This document shows, in pieces, positions 17,327-27,400 of a stretch of 55,146 nucleotides of DNA. The stretch is from SSSZ01 sp016790965. GTDB taxonomy: Bacteria; Pseudomonadota; Gammaproteobacteria; Burkholderiales; Rhodocyclaceae. Under the pieces are notes generated by a model. It was not told the DNA's origin. It saw only the letters and a list, made by a program, of their open reading frames with translations, and ran no database searches. The DNA lies in NCBI GenBank assembly GCA_016790965.1, contig JAEUNZ010000007.1:1-55146 (forward strand), read 5' to 3'. Position 1 is the first letter of the stretch; each line of letters opens with the position of its first letter. Made by a program: the position numbers and the translations under genes.

Positions 17327-18469
17327 TCAGCGTTCACCCAGGTAGGTGATGGTCATGGTCTGGTTGTGCAGCTTGCACGAGGAACCCGGGGTGAAGGGAC
17401 TGATCTCGCCGTAGGAATAGAAGCCCGACAGCACGGCCTGGTGGCCGAAGACCGCGCTGACCGCCTCGACTTCCTCGTCCACCCGGCTGCCCATGACCAG
17501 CTTGCGTCCCACGCAACTCACCAGGATCGCCAGCCCGGCACCGTTGGCAGCGAGCATGTCATGGGCCGCCTCGGCCGCCGCCTCGGCGCCGCCCACCAGC
17601 TTGTCGGTGGTGGCGTGCATCAGTTTCAGATAACCCTCGGGGTCGATTTCGCCGGCCAGGGTCAGGCTCCCGGACGCCTCGTCTATCCCGAGTATGGTGC
17701 GGATGAGGCCCACCGCGTCGTGATTGGCGCCCAGCATGGCAAAGGGGAAAAGAAGTCCGGAGGCCGGCAGATCCCGCGCATGGGCGCCCAGGTAGCGCCG
17801 GTAAACCGCCAGGGCAGGTTCTCCGTCCAGCTCGTAGAGCACATTGCCTACCGCCCGCGTCACTTTGCGCGGCGGGCCGAAGGCTTCCCAGCCGCCGAAG
17901 GAGCCATGGGCGAAACGCAGTCCTTCGCCACACAGACCGATGGCGACCACCGCCCGCGGCCCGACCCCTCCTTCGCCCAGGGTGAAGGTCTGGCGGAAGG
18001 CGCCGCCGTCCCCGGCCAAGCCCCCGGTGATGGGAAGCCCGCCGCCAAGAAGGCTGCTCATGCCATCCACCAGGGCACTGCCATTGACCTGGACTCCGGG
18101 GCCGAAAACGAGCACCGCCTTCAGCTCCGGATCCAGCAACTGGCGGGCCAGGCGCTCCCCGGCGGCAAAGGAGTCCTCCATACCGCGCATTTCGGTCCGC
18201 CCCCGCGTCAGGCGAGTCGTCTCCAGCCGCAGGCCGGTAAAGCTGCAAGTCCCGTCGTCCACCGCTCTTGCGGTGATTTCACCGGCCGTCGAGCAACCTA
18301 GGCTGGCCGCCTCCGGAAAGGCAGCTGCGAGTTTGGTCCCCAGGTCGGTCTGGTCGAAATATTCGGCCGCGCCGAAGACGAGAATCAAATTGGGCTGAAC
18401 CGCCTGCAAGCCGGCGATGGCAGCGGCCACCCCCGCGGGCGTACGCGCAACGGTCTGTACGATGTGCAT
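17327..18469 (-). CDS. FIST-domain sensory protein
   Basis: A 380-residue FIST N plus FIST C protein, a family thought to bind small ligands such as amino acids and feed signalling proteins. The N-terminal part shows LILVFGAAEYFD, SLGCSTAGEI and GGLAGDGGAF; the C-terminal part shows ANHDAVGLIRTI, LVSCVGRKLVMGSR and GFYSYGEISPF with the terminal CKLHNQTMTITYLGE. It has no signal or membrane segment. AGGGAG precedes ATG 18469. The hybrid kinase begins shortly downstream, so the two are likely cotranscribed. Confidence 0.93.
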   Translation of the reverse strand: MHIVQTVARTPAGVAAAIAGLQAVQPNLILVFGAAEYFDQTDLGTKLAAAFPEAASLGCSTAGEITARAVDDGTCSFTGLRLETTRLTRGRTEMRGMEDSFAAGERLARQLLDPELKAVLVFGPGVQVNGSALVDGMSSLLGGGLPITGGLAGDGGAFRQTFTLGEGGVGPRAVVAIGLCGEGLRFAHGSFGGWEAFGPPRKVTRAVGNVLYELDGEPALAVYRRYLGAHARDLPASGLLFPFAMLGANHDAVGLIRTILGIDEASGSLTLAGEIDPEGYLKLMHATTDKLVGGAEAAAEAAHDMLAANGAGLAILVSCVGRKLVMGSRVDEEVEAVSAVFGHQAVLSGFYSYGEISPFTPGSSCKLHNQTMTITYLGER

Positions 18470-18600
18470 GGAAACTCCCTCCAGCGGAGGGCCCCGGGAA
18501 CCCGGCCCCCAACTCCGGTGGAAAAATAGCACAAGCACGGCCAGCCGGGTCGCCCGCAGAACGGGACGGGGGGTAGAATCCAGCGTTTTCGCCTGCCCCC

Positions 18601-19755
18601 ATGTCCCTCCCCCCTCCTTCCGAAGACGCCCTGGCCCACAGCCGGCGCCTGCGCGACACCCTGTGGGAACGCATCGCCGCGGCCGGCGGCTGGATTTCCT
18701 TCGCCGAATTCATGGGGACCGCCCTCTACGCGCCGGGTCTGGGCTACTACGCCGCCGGGGCGCGCAAGTTCGGCGCCGCAGGGGATTTCGTCACCGCGCC
18801 GGAGATGACGCGTCTCTTCGGCCGTGCCCTGGCCGCCCAGGCGGCGCAGGTGATGGCTGCCAGCGCTCCCGCCATCCTGGAAGTCGGCGCCGGTTCCGGC
18901 CGCCTGGCGGCGGATATCCTTCTCACCCTCGCCGAACAGGACGCCCTGCCCGAGCGCTACGCCATCCTCGACCTGTCGGCCGACCTGCGGGAGCGGCAGC
19001 GCCAGACCCTGGCTGCCACCTGCCCCGCACTGCTGCCGCGGGTCGAATGGCTGGATCGCCTCCCCGAACGCTTTTCCGGCCTCGTCCTGGGCAATGAGCT
19101 GCTCGATGCCATGCCAGTTCATCTGCTCGTCTGGCAGGGCGGAGAGGCTCGGGAAAGGGGGGTCGTGCGGGAGGGTGAAGGCTTCGCCTGGGAAAGTCGC
19201 CCTCTGCCTGCCATCCTGACCGATGCCGCGCGCGCGCTGGAGTCGGACTTCGCCCCCGGGGACGGCTATCTGGCCGAAGTCGGCCTTGCCGCGCAGGCCT
19301 GGGCCGCGGTGTGGGGCGGCATTCTGGAAAGCGGCACCGTCCTGCTCCTGGATTACGGTTTTCCTCGCCGCGAGTTCTACCACCCTCAGCGGGGCGGGGG
19401 CACCCTCATGTGTCACTATCGCCACCATGCCCACGGCGACCCCCTCTGGCTGCCCGGCTTGCAGGACATCACCGCCCACGTCGAATTCACTGCCGTGGCA
19501 GCGGCCGCCCATGGCGCCGGGCTGGAACTGCAGGGCTACGCCAGCCAGGGGCAGTTCCTTCTCAATTGCGGCATCCTGGACCAGCTCGCTCGCCTCCCGG
19601 CCGATTCGGCCGACTACATCCGTGGAGCCGGGGCAGTCAACAAACTCATCCTGCCCCACGAAATGGGCGAGCTCTTCAAGGTCATCGCTTTCGGCCGGGG
19701 CGAGGCCCCGGGGCTTCTGGGTTTTCGCCGCGGCGACCAGAGCCACCGCCTGTAG
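18601..19755 (+). CDS. MidA/NDUFAF7-family SAM-dependent methyltransferase
   Basis: A 384-residue protein of the DUF185/MidA family, whose mitochondrial member methylates an arginine of complex I. Motifs: ISFAEFMGTALYAPGLGYY at the N-terminus, DFVTAPEMTRLFG, the SAM-binding ILEVGAGSGRLA (about 95-106), LGNELLDAMPVH and DYGFPRREFYHP. The bacterial substrate is unknown. A possible -10 TAGAAT lies at 18574-18579, 21 bp before ATG 18601. The FIST gene is divergent. Confidence 0.92.
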   Translation: MSLPPPSEDALAHSRRLRDTLWERIAAAGGWISFAEFMGTALYAPGLGYYAAGARKFGAAGDFVTAPEMTRLFGRALAAQAAQVMAASAPAILEVGAGSGRLAADILLTLAEQDALPERYAILDLSADLRERQRQTLAATCPALLPRVEWLDRLPERFSGLVLGNELLDAMPVHLLVWQGGEARERGVVREGEGFAWESRPLPAILTDAARALESDFAPGDGYLAEVGLAAQAWAAVWGGILESGTVLLLDYGFPRREFYHPQRGGGTLMCHYRHHAHGDPLWLPGLQDITAHVEFTAVAAAAHGAGLELQGYASQGQFLLNCGILDQLARLPADSADYIRGAGAVNKLILPHEMGELFKVIAFGRGEAPGLLGFRRGDQSHRL

Positions 19756-19760
19756 GGCAA

Positions 19761-19796
19761 GGGGCGCCGCAGCGCTCCCGTTCCACCCTGCGCCCC
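19761..19796. terminator. possible hairpin between convergent genes
   Basis: GGGGCGC (19761-19767) pairs with GCGCCCC (19790-19796) across a 22-base loop, between the convergent midA-like gene and the gene ending at 19816. There is no T run, so this is weak. Confidence 0.25.
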
Positions 19797-19815
19797 GCTT
19801 GCAGGAGGACGGTCA

Positions 19816-20784
19816 TCAGCGCCGACAGAGCAGCGGAAAGCGGCTGGGCTGGCCGAGCACCAGGTGGCCGAATTCGTCCATGAGCTCCTGGTCGATGCAG
19901 GCCGGATCGACGCGATAGGTGTAATTCCCCAGGCGCTCCAGATTACGGCATTCCAGGCGGATGGTCGCGGCGTCGTAATCGGCCCGCCAACGGGCGCTGA
20001 CGCCGAATTCGGAGTCGATTTCGAAATCGGCAAAGAGGAGCTGGCGACGCTGGTTGTGGCGTTCGTTCATGCGGAAGCGCAGGCCGAAGTCGAAAATCTG
20101 CTTGCGGAAGCGGTCGGCTGCCGCCGCGTCGAACTGCACGGACAAACGCCGGGGCGACGCCACCTGGAAGGAAAAGCTGACCATTTCGATGAGGGCGCCG
20201 GAGCTCTGGGACTGGGTGCGGTAGTCGGCGAACCCCTCTTGCCAGACCAGATCCTTCATGACCACCCGGGGGGAGATCTCGTAGGATCGTTCCAGGGTGG
20301 GCCGCAGGATGTTGAGTTGCTGCACCAGTTCGTGCAGGTACAGGAAGACCTGGCGGAGGCGCTTGTCCAGCAGTTCGTTGGCCTGATTGCGCTCGATCGC
20401 CTCCTGGCTTTGCTGCTGCTGGCGTTCGCGGGCCTGCTCGCGCAACTCCTGCAAAAAACCACTGCGGGCCACGACCCCGGAATCCCCCCGCGCCTGGTGC
20501 GACGATCCCCGGGGCCTGGGAACCGACTGCGGCCGCTCGGCCTCTTCCGGCGCCAGCTCGGGGAACACCACGCCGGTCTCGATGAGTCCCGCCGGCTTGA
20601 CGGGGCGTTCCTCGCTGCGCAGCTTGCGCTCGGCCAGATCGAGGTCGAAGGAGTCGATGTCGCGCAGCAAGTCCTCGGCCATGGCCTCCCATTCGGCCTG
20701 ATCCCGGGTGTGACCATCGCGCTTCAATCGGATCGCCTCGCCGATGGCGGCTTCGAGGCTGGACTTGTCTTGCGGGCCTGCCAT
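19816..20784 (-). CDS. conserved-looking hypothetical cytoplasmic protein
   Basis: A 322-residue protein that I do not recognise. Residues about 110-150 form a Gln/Arg/Glu-rich coiled coil (ELREQARERQQQQSQEAIER), followed by a helical segment (LLDKRLRQVFLYLHELVQQL) and a C-terminal alpha/beta part with alternating strands (LIEMVSFSFQVASPRRLSV, LLFADFEIDSEFG, ATIRLECRNLERLGNYTYRV). There is no signal peptide or membrane segment. The start ATG 20784 has GGGAAAGCA just upstream; the frame is open further back, but that part overlaps the divergent YjfB-like gene. It may be a regulatory or motility-related protein by neighbourhood only. Confidence 0.7.
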   Translation of the reverse strand: MAGPQDKSSLEAAIGEAIRLKRDGHTRDQAEWEAMAEDLLRDIDSFDLDLAERKLRSEERPVKPAGLIETGVVFPELAPEEAERPQSVPRPRGSSHQARGDSGVVARSGFLQELREQARERQQQQSQEAIERNQANELLDKRLRQVFLYLHELVQQLNILRPTLERSYEISPRVVMKDLVWQEGFADYRTQSQSSGALIEMVSFSFQVASPRRLSVQFDAAAADRFRKQIFDFGLRFRMNERHNQRRQLLFADFEIDSEFGVSARWRADYDAATIRLECRNLERLGNYTYRVDPACIDQELMDEFGHLVLGQPSRFPLLCRR

Positions 20785-20848
20785 TGCTTTCCCAAGGTCG
20801 TGAACTACACTAACGGTATCCGCGTTTCCCCGGGCAATCAAGCTCACC

Positions 20849-21046
20849 ATGGACCTCTCCGGCATAGGCAGTCTGACTACCGCGCTCTCGGCCGCCCGGG
20901 ACGGCGACGGCGTCGCGCTCGAAACCCTCAAGAAGACCTTGGAGATTCAGGAGCGCACCGCGCAGCAGTTGATCGAAGCCTTGCCGGAACCCGCTGCAAC
21001 GAACAATCCATCGCACCTGGGAAATTCCGTAGACGTCAAGGCCTGA
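20849..21046 (+). CDS. YjfB-family putative motility protein
   Basis: A 65-residue protein resembling the YjfB family: MDLSGIGSLTTALSAARDGD then LETLKKTLEIQERTAQQLIE. Family members are small helical proteins associated with motility genes, with no defined activity. It is divergent from the hypothetical gene at 20784 and its last 11 bp overlap the convergent hydrolase gene. The Shine-Dalgarno is weak. Confidence 0.7.
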   Translation: MDLSGIGSLTTALSAARDGDGVALETLKKTLEIQERTAQQLIEALPEPAATNNPSHLGNSVDVKA

Positions 21047-21845
21047 GCGTATCGAGCCAGGTCTTCAACGTGGCCGCCACCAGCGGCCATTCCTTTTCGT
21101 GGGTCACAGCATGGCCCATGCCACGGAAGATATGGCAGGGCAGTTGGTAGGTATGAGCCGTGCTCTGCACCAGGAAGGCAGGCACCAGGACATCCTTTTC
21201 CGCCCCCAGGACGAGCATGGGCGGGCGCGCCATGGTGGATAGGCTGGGCAGGTTGAACATGGACATGTCCCACAGCGCCCGGTGAGATTCCCGCTGCATC
21301 TTGCCCAGCCAGTTGAGCAGCATGTCCTCGGCCACCTCCCCGGCGAACAGGGCCTCGCGCAGGACGAGGGTGTCGGTATGGTTGCCGCCCAGGATGCGAT
21401 TGAGTTCCATGAACAGGTCCGGCTTCGAAATGCACAGGTGGAACTGCGCCGCTACCAGGCCTTGGGGCGGCACCGAGCAGACCAGGGCCACCCCGACCGC
21501 TGAACGCCGCTCCAGGAACTTCTGCGCCACGAACCCCCCCATGGAATGACCGATGAGGGCGGCGTCGCCACCCAGCCAATCCACCACCGTCTCGACATCG
21601 TCGACATAGTCGGCGATGGAGTGCCAGTCGATGTTGTCGTGCCCCTCGCTGCCGCCGTGGCCGCGCAGGGAGACGGCATGGCCGGCGTAACCCGCCTCGG
21701 CCAGGGCTGGAAGCAGGGTATCGGTCCACATCCAGCCCCCGGCAAAGGCGCCGTGGATGAAGACCAGGGGCGGCGCCCCCTTGCGGGGCCGCGCTGGGCG
21801 GCAGGAATGCACTTCAAGGCCGGCAACGCGCTGGGTTTGGATCAT
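21036..21845 (-). CDS. alpha/beta hydrolase
   Basis: A 269-residue alpha/beta-hydrolase. The oxyanion region is VFIHGAFAGGWMW, the nucleophile elbow ALIGHSMGGFV (Ser about 103), the acid likely Asp in GAEKDVLVP and the His in MGHAVTHEKEW. The substrate is not predictable. No signal peptide. It overlaps the 3' end of the YjfB-like gene; the cca gene lies upstream on the same strand after a 127-bp gap. Confidence 0.88.
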   Translation of the reverse strand: MIQTQRVAGLEVHSCRPARPRKGAPPLVFIHGAFAGGWMWTDTLLPALAEAGYAGHAVSLRGHGGSEGHDNIDWHSIADYVDDVETVVDWLGGDAALIGHSMGGFVAQKFLERRSAVGVALVCSVPPQGLVAAQFHLCISKPDLFMELNRILGGNHTDTLVLREALFAGEVAEDMLLNWLGKMQRESHRALWDMSMFNLPSLSTMARPPMLVLGAEKDVLVPAFLVQSTAHTYQLPCHIFRGMGHAVTHEKEWPLVAATLKTWLDTLRP

Positions 21846-21972
21846 CCTGGAAACCTCATCCGACCGCTTGTCGATGTCCGGAACGCCGTGTGTTCTGGAT
21901 CTCTGCGCCCTACTGAAACGCTCAATCCTCGGGTGATAGCGCTACGAGCTCGTCCAACTGGGGTTTCTAGGG

Positions 21973-23205
21973 TCATGTCTGGTCTTTCTCTCCGGAGTGA
22001 AGGGCGTGCTTGACCGCCGCCACCCGGGCGGCATGAATGAGTTCCGCAATGCGCGCGGGTTCCGGGCAATTTCTGGCAATGGCCCCGCCATCCACGTCGC
22101 TGGCTGCCGCCAGGGCGGTGCGAAACACGGCAGGCGGGGTGTAGGGCGTGGTCTCGTGCCCCAGGCGCCCGACGAAATCGGCGTGGCACACGGCCAGGAG
22201 TTCTTCGAAGCGGGCAGGCCGACGCAGAGCGTCGGTCTGTTCCAGCAGGCGCACCACGGTGGCCGGGCGCAGGGTTTCGCCGCGGTGGATGTCGCCGTGC
22301 CAGCGGGCGGCGAGCAGGGCGAGGTCGCGGCAGTCGTTGGGTACTTTCAGGCGCTGGCAGAGTTCCCGGGCCAGGTCGACACTGCGCGCTTCGTGACCGT
22401 GGTGCTTGGGCAGCAGGTCGGCCGGGGTGGCGGCCTTGCCCAGGTCGTGGGTGAGGGCGGCGAAGCGCACGGCAAGGCCGTGCCCCAGACGCGCTGCGGC
22501 GTCGATGACCATCAGGGTATGGACGCCGCAGTCCACTTCGGGGTGGAAATCGGCTCGCTGCGGCACACCGAACAGGGCCTCGACCTCGGGCAGAAGCCGG
22601 GCCAGGGCGCCGCACTGGCGCAGCACTTCCAGCATGCGCGCCGGGTGGTCTTCCAGGAGTCCCTTGGCGATCTCCTGCCACACCCGCTCGGGCACCAGAT
22701 GGTCCACTTCGCTGGCCTCCACCATGCTGCGGGCCAGGGCCAGGGTCTCCGGCGCCACGCTGAAATCGGCGTAACGGGCGGCAAAGCGGGCCAGCCGCAG
22801 GATGCGTACCGGGTCTTCGGCAAAGGCCGGCCCCACATGGCGCAGGACGCGGGCTTCGAGGTCGGCCCGGCCGCCGTAGGGATCCACCAGGGTGCCGTCC
22901 TCGGTCCGGGCCATGGCGTTGAGGGTCAGATCCCGGCGGGCGAGGTCTTCCTCGAGGGTGACATCGGGCGCCGCGTGAAAAACGAAGCCGTGATAACCGG
23001 GGGCCGTCTTTCGCTCGGTGCGCGCCAGGGCGTACTCCTCCCGCGTCTCGGGATGCAGGAAGACGGGAAAATCGCGCCCCACCGGTAGAAAGCCCTGGGC
23101 CAGCAGTTCCTCAGGGGTCGCCCCGACCACCACCCAGTCCCGGTCGACCACTGGCCGGCCGAGCAGTGCGTCACGCACGGCACCGCCGACGATATAAGTC
23201 TTCAT
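21973..23205 (-). CDS. cca: multifunctional CCA-adding tRNA nucleotidyltransferase with HD domain
   Basis: A 410-residue class II CCA enzyme that builds and repairs tRNA 3' ends. The N-terminal nucleotidyltransferase domain shows IVGGAVRDALLGRPVVDRDW, with the metal-binding Asp pair, RRDLTLNAMAR, and DPVRILRLARFAARY. The C-terminal HD domain (AALTHDLGKA, about residue 255) marks the bacterial form with phosphatase and phosphodiesterase activity. ATG 23205 begins the conserved MKTYIVGG. Confidence 0.96.
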   Translation of the reverse strand: MKTYIVGGAVRDALLGRPVVDRDWVVVGATPEELLAQGFLPVGRDFPVFLHPETREEYALARTERKTAPGYHGFVFHAAPDVTLEEDLARRDLTLNAMARTEDGTLVDPYGGRADLEARVLRHVGPAFAEDPVRILRLARFAARYADFSVAPETLALARSMVEASEVDHLVPERVWQEIAKGLLEDHPARMLEVLRQCGALARLLPEVEALFGVPQRADFHPEVDCGVHTLMVIDAAARLGHGLAVRFAALTHDLGKAATPADLLPKHHGHEARSVDLARELCQRLKVPNDCRDLALLAARWHGDIHRGETLRPATVVRLLEQTDALRRPARFEELLAVCHADFVGRLGHETTPYTPPAVFRTALAAASDVDGGAIARNCPEPARIAELIHAARVAAVKHALHSGEKDQT

Positions 23206-23332
23206 CGGGGACCGGCGAGCCACGCCGGGCTTAAGCGGGCACGGGGCATGCCAAGGCGCGAAGACGCCGCGCAGTCAGTATCTTGAGTACGGCAAGCGGC
23301 GTCGACAAAGTATGGGATTGTCTGGCGCCTGC

Positions 23333-24295
23333 TTAACGGCCGGCGCGGTAGCGGAAGGAGTCCAGCTTGCGCTTGGGCAGCACCTTGCCCACGTAGCTGG
23401 GGGCAACGGACTCCAGGGAGGCCGGCCGCCAGCCGGCGGGGGGGCGATAACCTTCACCGGCGACGCTGTCCACCTGCATGGAACGCAGATTGTCCGGCGA
23501 CATCATGGGATTGGGGGCCAGCCACATGAGGCCGGCCTGAAGGTAGGCCCAGCCTTCGGAAAGGGCGACGACGCGGGCCTGGCTGCCGCACCATTCCCGG
23601 GTGAGGTCTACCATCTCGCGCAGGGTGTAGACGGTGGGGCCGCAGCAATCGTAGGCCTGGCCGTAGGTGGAGGCGTCACCCAGGGATTCCACGAAGGCGT
23701 CGGCCACGTCGGCCACCCAGACGGGCTGGAAGCGGGCATGGCCGAAGCCCAGGGGGAAGAAGGGCAGCTTGGTCAGCAGGGCGGCGAACAGGGAGATGAA
23801 GGAATCGCCCAGACCGAAGATGACCGAGGGACGGAAGACGGTCACGTCCAGGTCGCCCTGGGCACCCAGCACGGCGGCCTCGCCGTCGCCCTTGGAGCAG
23901 AGGTATTCCGATGGCCCTTTGGGGTCCGCACCCAGGGCGCTCATGTGCACCAGGCGGCGCACGCCGGCGGCCTTGCAGGCGGCGATGATGCGCTTGGGCA
24001 GTTCCACGTGGGCCTGGGCGAAATCGCGGCTGTAGGGCAGCTTGACGTCGCGGCTGTGCAGGATGCCCACCAGGTTGATGACCGCATCCTTGCCCTGCAC
24101 CAGTTCGGCCAGGGTCTTGTCGCAGTGAATGTTGGCTTCGACCATCTCCACATTGGGCTGCATGATGAGGGCCTTGGTGCGCTCCCGCCGGCGGGTCGGA
24201 ATGGTGACCTCGACGCCGCGCTCGGCCAGCCGGTTGGTGATGTAGGTACCGACGAAGCCGCTACCGCCCAGAATGAGAATTTTCTTGATGTCCAT
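23333..24295 (-). CDS. NDUFA9-like NAD(P)-binding protein
   Basis: A 320-residue atypical SDR close to the complex I NDUFA9 family. The N-terminal nucleotide motif is LILGGSGFVGTYITNRLAE (GGxGFVG); further blocks are DAVINLVGIL, RLVHMSALGAD, RPSVIFGLGDSF and PVWVADVADAFV. The catalytic Tyr is replaced in this family, so it likely binds rather than turns over substrate. The role in bacteria is unclear. It is divergent from the DUF748 gene across 166 bp. Confidence 0.88.
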   Translation of the reverse strand: MDIKKILILGGSGFVGTYITNRLAERGVEVTIPTRRRERTKALIMQPNVEMVEANIHCDKTLAELVQGKDAVINLVGILHSRDVKLPYSRDFAQAHVELPKRIIAACKAAGVRRLVHMSALGADPKGPSEYLCSKGDGEAAVLGAQGDLDVTVFRPSVIFGLGDSFISLFAALLTKLPFFPLGFGHARFQPVWVADVADAFVESLGDASTYGQAYDCCGPTVYTLREMVDLTREWCGSQARVVALSEGWAYLQAGLMWLAPNPMMSPDNLRSMQVDSVAGEGYRPPAGWRPASLESVAPSYVGKVLPKRKLDSFRYRAGR

Positions 24296-24461
24296 CGGGT
24301 GCCCCGGAACTGGAAGTCGAAAGGCCCGAATTTTACTCCCTTCGGCCGGGTTTTGTCGGCCTGCCCCGCCGGTGGCGGGCGGCGCCTGGGCTACAATTTC
24401 CGCACGGCATCGGCCCTTCCTGCACGTCTATGCCCATACCTTTACTCCGCGAGGTTTTCTC

Positions 24462-27400
24462 ATGACTGCCCCCTCCTCCGGACGCCTCGGCGCCCTGGCT
24501 TCCCCGGCGCGCCTGCGCAAGACCCTGGCCTGGTGCGTCGGCGCCGTCGCGGCTTTCGGCGTGCTGGGTTTTTTCGCGGCGCCGCCCCTGGTGAAGTCCC
24601 TCATAGAGCGTAAGGCCGGCGAGGCCTTGCACCGCAAGGTCAGCCTGGGTGGGCTGGCCATCAATCCCTACGCCCTGTCCGCCGAACTGACCGGCCTCTC
24701 GGTGCGGGGCGAGTCCGGCGACGAAGTGGCGGGGCTCGACCGGCTCTACCTCAATCTGGAGGCTGCTTCCCTGTTCCGTGGCGGGCCGGTGATCCGGGAA
24801 TTACAGATCGACGGCCCGCGGCTGGCCGTGACGCGCCTGGAGGGCAACCGCTACGACGTTTCGGACCTGATCGACGAGTGGAGCAAGCCGTCCGAAGACC
24901 CCACCCCCCGCTTCGCGGTCAATAACATCCGCATCACCGGGGGCCGTGTCGTCCTCAATGACCAACCCACCGGCCTCACCCACACGGTGAGCGATCTGGC
25001 CCTCATCCTGCCCTTCGTCTCCAGTCTGCCCGTGCATGCCGACATCGAGGTGGACCCGCATTTCTCGGCCCTCATCAACGGCGCCCCCCTGGTCCTGGAA
25101 GGCCGCAGCAAGCCCTTCGCCGATTCCCACGAAAGCGAATTGCGCCTGGATCTGGACCGGGTGGACCTCCTGCGCTACCTCCCCTATTCGCCGGTAAAGC
25201 TGCCCTTTGCGGTGGCGGGCGCACGGCTCGATACCGAATTGCGCCTGGTCTTTCGTCAGGACAAGGACGCCCCAGCCTCGGTCAGACTTCTGGGGGCGGC
25301 CCACCTGAGCGACGTGGCCCTGCGCGAGGGCGGCGACAGACCCCTGCTGGCCTGGAAGCGACTCGACATCGAGGTCGGCGAGGCCGACCTGACCCGGCGG
25401 CATGTCGCCCTAGACCGCATTCGCCTGAGCGGGCTCGATCTGGGCCTGCGGGCGACGCCCCAGGGACGCCTCAACTGGCAGGACATCGCGGCGGCCCTGG
25501 GCGGCGGGGACGCCAAAGGCGGCGAATCCTCCGCGTCGGGCAAGCTCACCTGGTCGGTGGCCGAAGTGGCCGTCGAGGGCGCCACGCTGCGCTGGCGGGA
25601 CGAAACCCGCAGCAAGCCCTTTCTCGCCACCCTGGGCGACTTCGGCCTCACCCTGCGCCAACTGGAGGGCCGCCTGGAGAAGCCCCTGGAACTGGACGCC
25701 TCCTTCACCCTGGAGGCCGGTTCCCAATTCCGTCTCGGAAAGGGCGAAATCAAGGGTGCCCGCATCGACCTCACCCAGCGGCTGGCCGACCTGGGGGAAC
25801 TGACCCTTACCGCCCCCCGCCTCGACGTGCTGCGGGACCGCAACAAGACCCTCGACCTGCCCCAGGGGCCGCTGCTCAAGGGGGGTGACGGAGACAACAC
25901 CGGCACACCGTGGACAGTGGCCGCCCGCCGGGTCGCCCTGGTCGATGGCGGCTTACGCTACCGCGAAGAAGGGCACCGGGACCGCAAGGCCCAGACCCTG
26001 GACGGACTCCAGATCAGCCTGGAAAACTTTTCCACCGCCCCCGGCAAGAAGGCGGCCCTGCAGGTGGCAGCCCGCATCAACGAAAAGGGTAGCCTCAAGG
26101 TATCCGGAGACATCCAGGCCAGCCCGCTCCTCATCGCTCTGGACACCGACATCAGCGGCTTCCCCCTCCTCCCCATCCAGCCCTATTTCGAGGACAAGCT
26201 CAACGTCACCCTGGTACGGGGCCAGATCTCCAGCCGCGGCAAGCTCGCCTTCAGTCTCGACAAGGGTCGCCAGAGCGGCGGCTTCAAGGGCGACCTTACC
26301 CTGGGCGACCTGCACAGCATCGACAATCTGAGCGGCGCCGACTTCCTCAAGTGGAAGTCCCTCTTTCTGGGCGGCATCGACGTCGCCCTGCAACCTTTCG
26401 CCCTCAACGTGCGGGAAGTGGCCCTGGCCGATTTCTACGCCCGCATGATCGTCACCCCCGAGGGCCAGCTCAACCTGATGCAGATCGTCCGCAAGCCCGA
26501 GGGCGAGACTGCCCCCGGGGCACCCCCTGCCACCGCCGCCGCAGCCCCCTCGCCGGCCGGTGAGCAGAAGGCATCCGTGCCCCCCGCCCCGGCCGCCCCT
26601 GCGGCTCCTGCACCCGCCGGGGAGGTTGCCCCCATCCGCGTCGCCAAGGCCAGCCTCTCCAACGGAACGGTCAATTTCTCCGATTATTTCGTCAAGCCCA
26701 ATTACACGGTCAATGTCACCCGTCTTTCCGGTCGGGTGACCGGCCTCTCGTCCCAGGCCGATACCGTCGCCGACCTGGAACTGCACGGCAGCTACGGCAA
26801 CGCCGCCCCGGTGGATGTCAGCGCCAAACTCAACCCCCTGGCGGCCAAGGCCTTCCTGGACCTCAAGGGCGAAATCCGCGGCGTCGATCTCACCACCCTG
26901 TCCACCTACGCCGGCAAGTACGCAGGCTACGCCATCGACAAGGGGAAGCTTTCCCTCTACGTCAGCTACAAGCTGGCCGACCGCCAGCTCAGCGCCGAGA
27001 ACCGCATCTTCCTCGACCAGCTCACCTTCGGCGACAAGGTGGACAGCCCCGACGCCACCGGCCTACCGGTGAAGCTGGCCGTGGCGCTCCTGAAGAACGG
27101 CCGCGGCGAAATCGACATCAACCTGCCCATCTCCGGCTCCCTGGAAGACCCGCAGTTTTCCCTGGGCGGCATCATCGTGCGAGTAATCGTCAATCTCTTC
27201 GTCAAGGCGGTCACCTCCCCCTTCACCCTCATCGCCTCCCTCTTCGGGGGCGGGGAGGAACTGTCGATGATCGATTTCGACCCCGGCCGGACGGCCCTGG
27301 GCACCACCGCCGTCAAACGCCTGGAATCCCTGGCCAAGGCCATGGCCGACCGGCCGGCCCTCAATCTGGAAATTACCGGCCGGGCGGACCCGGAAACCGA

